Positions 6,322 through 7,956 of a DNA stretch of 7,956 bases are shown here, in pieces (within the stretch, counting starts at the first letter, position 1; the number at the start of each line of letters is the position of its first letter). Below the pieces are notes generated by a model. That model ran no database searches and was not told where the DNA came from. It saw only the letters and a program-made list of their open reading frames with translations. A program made the translations under genes and the position numbers. Source of the stretch: Firmicutes bacterium UBA6648 (GTDB lineage Bacteria > Bacillota > Clostridia > Peptostreptococcales > Anaerovoracaceae); assembly GCA_002455605.1 (NCBI GenBank), contig DKLE01000213.1, forward strand, positions 20,949-28,904. The letters run 5' to 3'.

Positions 6322-6477
6322 TTAGTGATAGGAACCAATAAACGCAGGCTTTTTAATTTTTGTATTATTCTGGCTGCAGCCATTTATAATGTATAAATTA
6401 TAGGCACTTAATTCTTCTTTAGTAAAATTTTTTTCAGCAATAACCTTGTTTGATTTATTTTTTTTAAGGGCTATCAT
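6322..6477 (-). CDS. Unrecognised small protein or peptide, 51 aa
   Basis: I do not recognise this gene. The ORF begins MIALKKNKSNKVIAEKNFTK, continues EELSAYNLYIINGCSQNN, and ends with TKIKKPAFIGSYH before a TAA stop. AGGAGGT (6485-6491 on the minus strand) lies 7 bases before the ATG, and a sigma-A-type promoter lies at 6539-6567, so it is expressed by the standard criteria. The N-terminal third is very lysine-rich, the middle is mildly hydrophobic with Tyr-Asn-Leu-Tyr, there is a single cysteine (C34), and the C-terminus is basic and then aromatic. No signal peptide or clear TM helix is seen. It lies upstream of the leader ORF and EamA gene on the same strand with no terminator between, so read-through into the attenuator region is likely. 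A secreted or modified peptide exported by the neighbouring transporter is possible but purely speculative. Confidence 0.6.
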   Translation of the reverse strand: MIALKKNKSNKVIAEKNFTKEELSAYNLYIINGCSQNNTKIKKPAFIGSYH

Positions 6478-6484
6478 AATCAAA

Positions 6485-6491
6485 ACCTCCT
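6485..6491 (-). promoter_or_regulatory. Strong ribosome-binding site of the 51-codon ORF
   Basis: AGGAGGT on the minus strand is a full anti-Shine-Dalgarno match placed 7 bases before the ATG at 6477. It is the main evidence that this short ORF is translated. Confidence 0.8.
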
Positions 6492-6538
6492 GTTTTATGA
6501 TTTATACTGAATACCTAGCAATTGTTTAATACATTATT

Positions 6539-6567
6539 ATAATAAAGCGATAAAATGAAAAAGTCAA
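6539..6567 (-). promoter_or_regulatory. Sigma-A-type promoter for the 51-codon ORF
   Basis: On the minus strand, TTGACT (6562-6567, 5 of 6) and TATTAT (6539-6544, 5 of 6) are separated by 17 bases. A perfect TATAAT is also present three bases further downstream (6536-6541) with a 20-base spacer. A small inverted repeat, AAAGTC-AAGA-GACTTT (6560-6575), overlaps the -35 box. Confidence 0.7.
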
Positions 6568-6580
6568 GAGACTTTGTTTA

Positions 6581-6603
6581 TTTTATTAAAATTTTTAGTA
6601 AAA
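6581..6603. repeat. Tandem TTTTA-N-TAAAA palindromes upstream of the ThrE-type operon promoter
   Basis: TTTTATTAAAA (6581-6591) and TTTTAGTAAAA (6593-6603) differ at one base and are 12 bases apart start to start. Each is a perfect 5-1-5 palindrome. They lie directly upstream of the promoter for the + strand exporter and could be an AT-rich UP element or operator. AT-rich composition makes chance plausible. Confidence 0.35.
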
Positions 6604-6624
6604 TAATAAATTAAAATAGATTTA

Positions 6625-6633
6625 TGATATAAT
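6625..6633 (+). promoter_or_regulatory. Extended -10 promoter for the ThrE-type exporter operon
   Basis: TGATATAAT is an exact TGN-TATAAT extended -10 element. The position 17 bases upstream holds AATAAA (6605-6610), a poor -35, which extended -10 promoters tolerate. The start would be near 6640, about 30 bases before the ATG at 6670. Confidence 0.65.
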
Positions 6634-6669
6634 TCTATATACTAATTTTTGATCGGGGGCTTTTATAAA

Positions 6670-7452
6670 ATGATAAAGCAGATGCAGAAAAAAATAATAA
6701 TACTCGCTTTATTTGCAGGGGAAATTATGATGAAGAGCGGAGCGGAAATTTATCGGGTAGAGGATACTATTACACGAATCTGCCGAGCTTGTAATATACC
6801 GTATGTGGAAGTATTTGTAACCCCCACAGGAATTTTTTTGTCTTTGGATAAAGGTGATGACAGTGAAATGTTTACTTTTATAAAGCGGATAAAAGGAACC
6901 GGCATTGATCTGGGGAAAATTTCAGAAATCAATCAATTCTCCAGAGATTTTGTTAATACAGACTTATCTATTGAAGAAGGGATGGAAAGAATTAAACAAA
7001 TTGCTCAAAGCAAGCCGTATAATATGTGGATTAAAAGCTTGGGAGCGGCCTTGGCATGTGCATTTTTTTGTTTATTGTTTAATGGGAGCATACAGGATTT
7101 CGCCTGTGCTTTTGTCATTGGTGCTGTCAGCTATTTATTATCCATAGGGTTTGAACAGTTAGAAACCAATTATTTTATAAAAGGGTTTTGCTGTACGGCT
7201 TTTGCGGCATTCTTAGCATTAATTTGTACGGCGATGGGCCTGGGAAACAGTTCAGGGCCTATTACTATCGGAGCGCTTATGCTTTTTGTTCCCGGAGTGG
7301 CAATAACCAATGCAATAAGGGATTTTCTGGTTGGTGACATGCTGTCCGGAGTAGCGAGAACGGCAGAAGCTTTTTTCATAGCTATTTCGCTGGCAACAGG
7401 AGCGGGGGTAGTTTTAAGATTGTGGGTTCTCTTCGGAGGTAAAATTATATGA
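6670..7452 (+). CDS. yjjP: Threonine/serine exporter family protein, YjjP/ThrE N-terminal type (DUF1212)
   Basis: This 260-residue protein is the larger half of a split ThrE-type exporter. Residues 1-115 form the conserved cytoplasmic part with SGAEIYRVEDTITRI (23-37) and VFVTPTGIFLSL (48-59). About five membrane helices follow from residue 120 to the end. The signature FVPGVAITNAIRDFLVGDMLSG (206-227) is strongly diagnostic. An in-frame TTG at 6649 would add seven residues, but the ATG at 6670 has GGGGG (6655-6659) at 10 bases and starts at the usual place, so it is preferred. The stop overlaps the next gene's start as ATGA, implying translational coupling with the small subunit. In Corynebacterium both halves are fused in ThrE, which exports threonine and serine. 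In E. coli YjjPB is linked to succinate export. The substrate here is therefore open. Confidence 0.93.
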   Translation: MIKQMQKKIIILALFAGEIMMKSGAEIYRVEDTITRICRACNIPYVEVFVTPTGIFLSLDKGDDSEMFTFIKRIKGTGIDLGKISEINQFSRDFVNTDLSIEEGMERIKQIAQSKPYNMWIKSLGAALACAFFCLLFNGSIQDFACAFVIGAVSYLLSIGFEQLETNYFIKGFCCTAFAAFLALICTAMGLGNSSGPITIGALMLFVPGVAITNAIRDFLVGDMLSGVARTAEAFFIAISLATGAGVVLRLWVLFGGKII

Positions 7453-7907
7453 TATATTTTGTACAATTTATTTTTGGATTTGTGGCTACTGTGGGATTTG
7501 CTATACTCTTTCATGTGCCGAAAAGGAATATCGTTATGTCCAGTCTGGTGGGAGCAATGGGATGGGTTATTTTTTCATACTGCCGCAATGATTATGGGAG
7601 TACCTTGTTAGGCAGCTTTTTAGCTGCTTGTGTGGTAGGAATTCTGGCTGATATTTTTTCAAGGGTATATAAAGAAACGGCTACCGTATACATTATTCCG
7701 GGAATCATCCCTTTGGTTCCGGGGGCGGGGATGTACTATACTACTTTATACCTGATAAACGGAGATTTGCAGATGGCCGCAACAACCGGAACGGAGACTC
7801 TGCTCATGGCAGGGAGCATTTCAGTAGGTCTCTTGGTGGTAGGATCGTTTTTCAGGGTACATTACACGATAAAAGATAAATTCAAAAGAATGATTGGTAA
7901 AATATAG
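7449..7907 (+). CDS. yjjB: Threonine/serine exporter small subunit, YjjB type (DUF3815)
   Basis: This 152-residue membrane protein is the second half of the split ThrE-type exporter and acts with the preceding product. About four hydrophobic helices are visible. The family signature is YIIPGIIPLVPGAGMYYTTL (81-100), with the conserved Pro-Gly pairs. The short basic C-terminus (KDKFKRMIGKI) suggests a cytoplasmic tail. GGAGGT (7435-7440) lies 8 bases before the ATG, inside the end of the upstream gene, and the start shares four bases with that gene's stop. Length matches the family. No terminator hairpin follows; instead a new promoter overlaps the end of this gene. Confidence 0.93.
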   Translation: MIYFVQFIFGFVATVGFAILFHVPKRNIVMSSLVGAMGWVIFSYCRNDYGSTLLGSFLAACVVGILADIFSRVYKETATVYIIPGIIPLVPGAGMYYTTLYLINGDLQMAATTGTETLLMAGSISVGLLVVGSFFRVHYTIKDKFKRMIGKI

Positions 7908-7922
7908 AAGATATGTTATAAT
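7894..7922 (+). promoter_or_regulatory. Extended -10 promoter for a gene beyond the right edge
   Basis: TTGGTA (7894-7899, 4 of 6) is separated by 17 bases from TATAAT (7917-7922), which is preceded by TGT to give an extended -10. It begins within the last codons of the YjjB-type gene. Its presence suggests the next gene can be transcribed independently of the exporter operon. Confidence 0.65.
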
Positions 7923-7942
7923 ACAATATTATTTTCAATTTC

Positions 7943-7947
7943 GGAGG
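7943..7947 (+). promoter_or_regulatory. Ribosome-binding site of a gene starting at the window edge
   Basis: GGAGG lies 8 bases before the final base A (7956). An ATG beginning at 7956 would have ideal spacing, so the next + strand gene probably starts there. Its start codon and product lie outside the window. Confidence 0.55.
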
Positions 7948-7956
7948 AATTGCTGA

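Noticed and set aside
6371..6382. Perfect 12-base palindrome TGGCTGCAGCCA inside the 51-codon ORF
   Set aside because: It has no loop for an RNA hairpin, lies within coding sequence, and only a partial copy (GCAGCCA at 6312-6318) recurs nearby; no function can be supported.
6237..6383. Longer 78-codon minus-strand ORF beginning MAAARIIQK
   Set aside because: Its upstream part overlaps the 51-codon ORF in another frame and runs across the consensus promoter at 6268-6296. Only the last 29 codons have an SD and a transcript start in the right place.

Overview
The window looks like chromosomal DNA from a low-GC Firmicute, most likely a clostridial anaerobe. The base composition is AT-rich, the ribosome-binding sites are strong AGGAGG/GGAGG types, the promoters are close to the sigma-A consensus, and every gene fits the usual Clostridia repertoire. 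This placement comes from sequence style and gene content only. No rRNA, tRNA, insertion sequence or CRISPR array was seen.

Region 1 (1-4214, + strand) is an RND efflux pair. It holds a membrane-anchored HlyD/AcrA-type adaptor (74-1117) and, overlapping it by 14 bases, a 1036-residue AcrB/HAE-type pump (1104-4214). No outer-membrane channel gene is present. The window opens with what may be the last eight codons of an upstream gene. A long, nearly perfect hairpin (4214-4265) serves as a shared terminator between the pump and the convergent gene that follows.

Region 2 (4274-6477, - strand), read from right to left, holds four genes. First is a 51-codon ORF of unknown function (6477-6322) with its own promoter and an AGGAGG site. 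Second is a 29-codon leader ORF (6236-6147) behind a perfect-consensus TTGACA-17-TATAAT promoter. Third is an EamA/DMT-family transporter (6030-5074). Last is an RsuA/RluB-type pseudouridine synthase (4981-4274) with its own promoter, which carries a perfect 7-8-7 dyad. The leader ORF has three tyrosine codons in five, lies inside a foldable RNA, and is followed by an intrinsic terminator upstream of the transporter. This is the layout of a transcription attenuator and is the most interesting item in the window.

Region 3 (6670-7907, + strand) is a two-gene ThrE/YjjP-YjjB-type exporter operon with a 4-base ATGA overlap, driven by an extended -10 promoter. A further extended -10 promoter and a GGAGG site at the right edge point to another + strand gene starting at or just past the last base.

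Three transport systems therefore sit side by side: RND efflux, EamA, and a split amino-acid/dicarboxylate exporter. They are interleaved with one rRNA modification gene. They are separate transcription units and nothing visible ties them into one pathway. The two exporter-type units around 6.0-7.9 kb are divergently transcribed from a shared AT-rich intergenic region.
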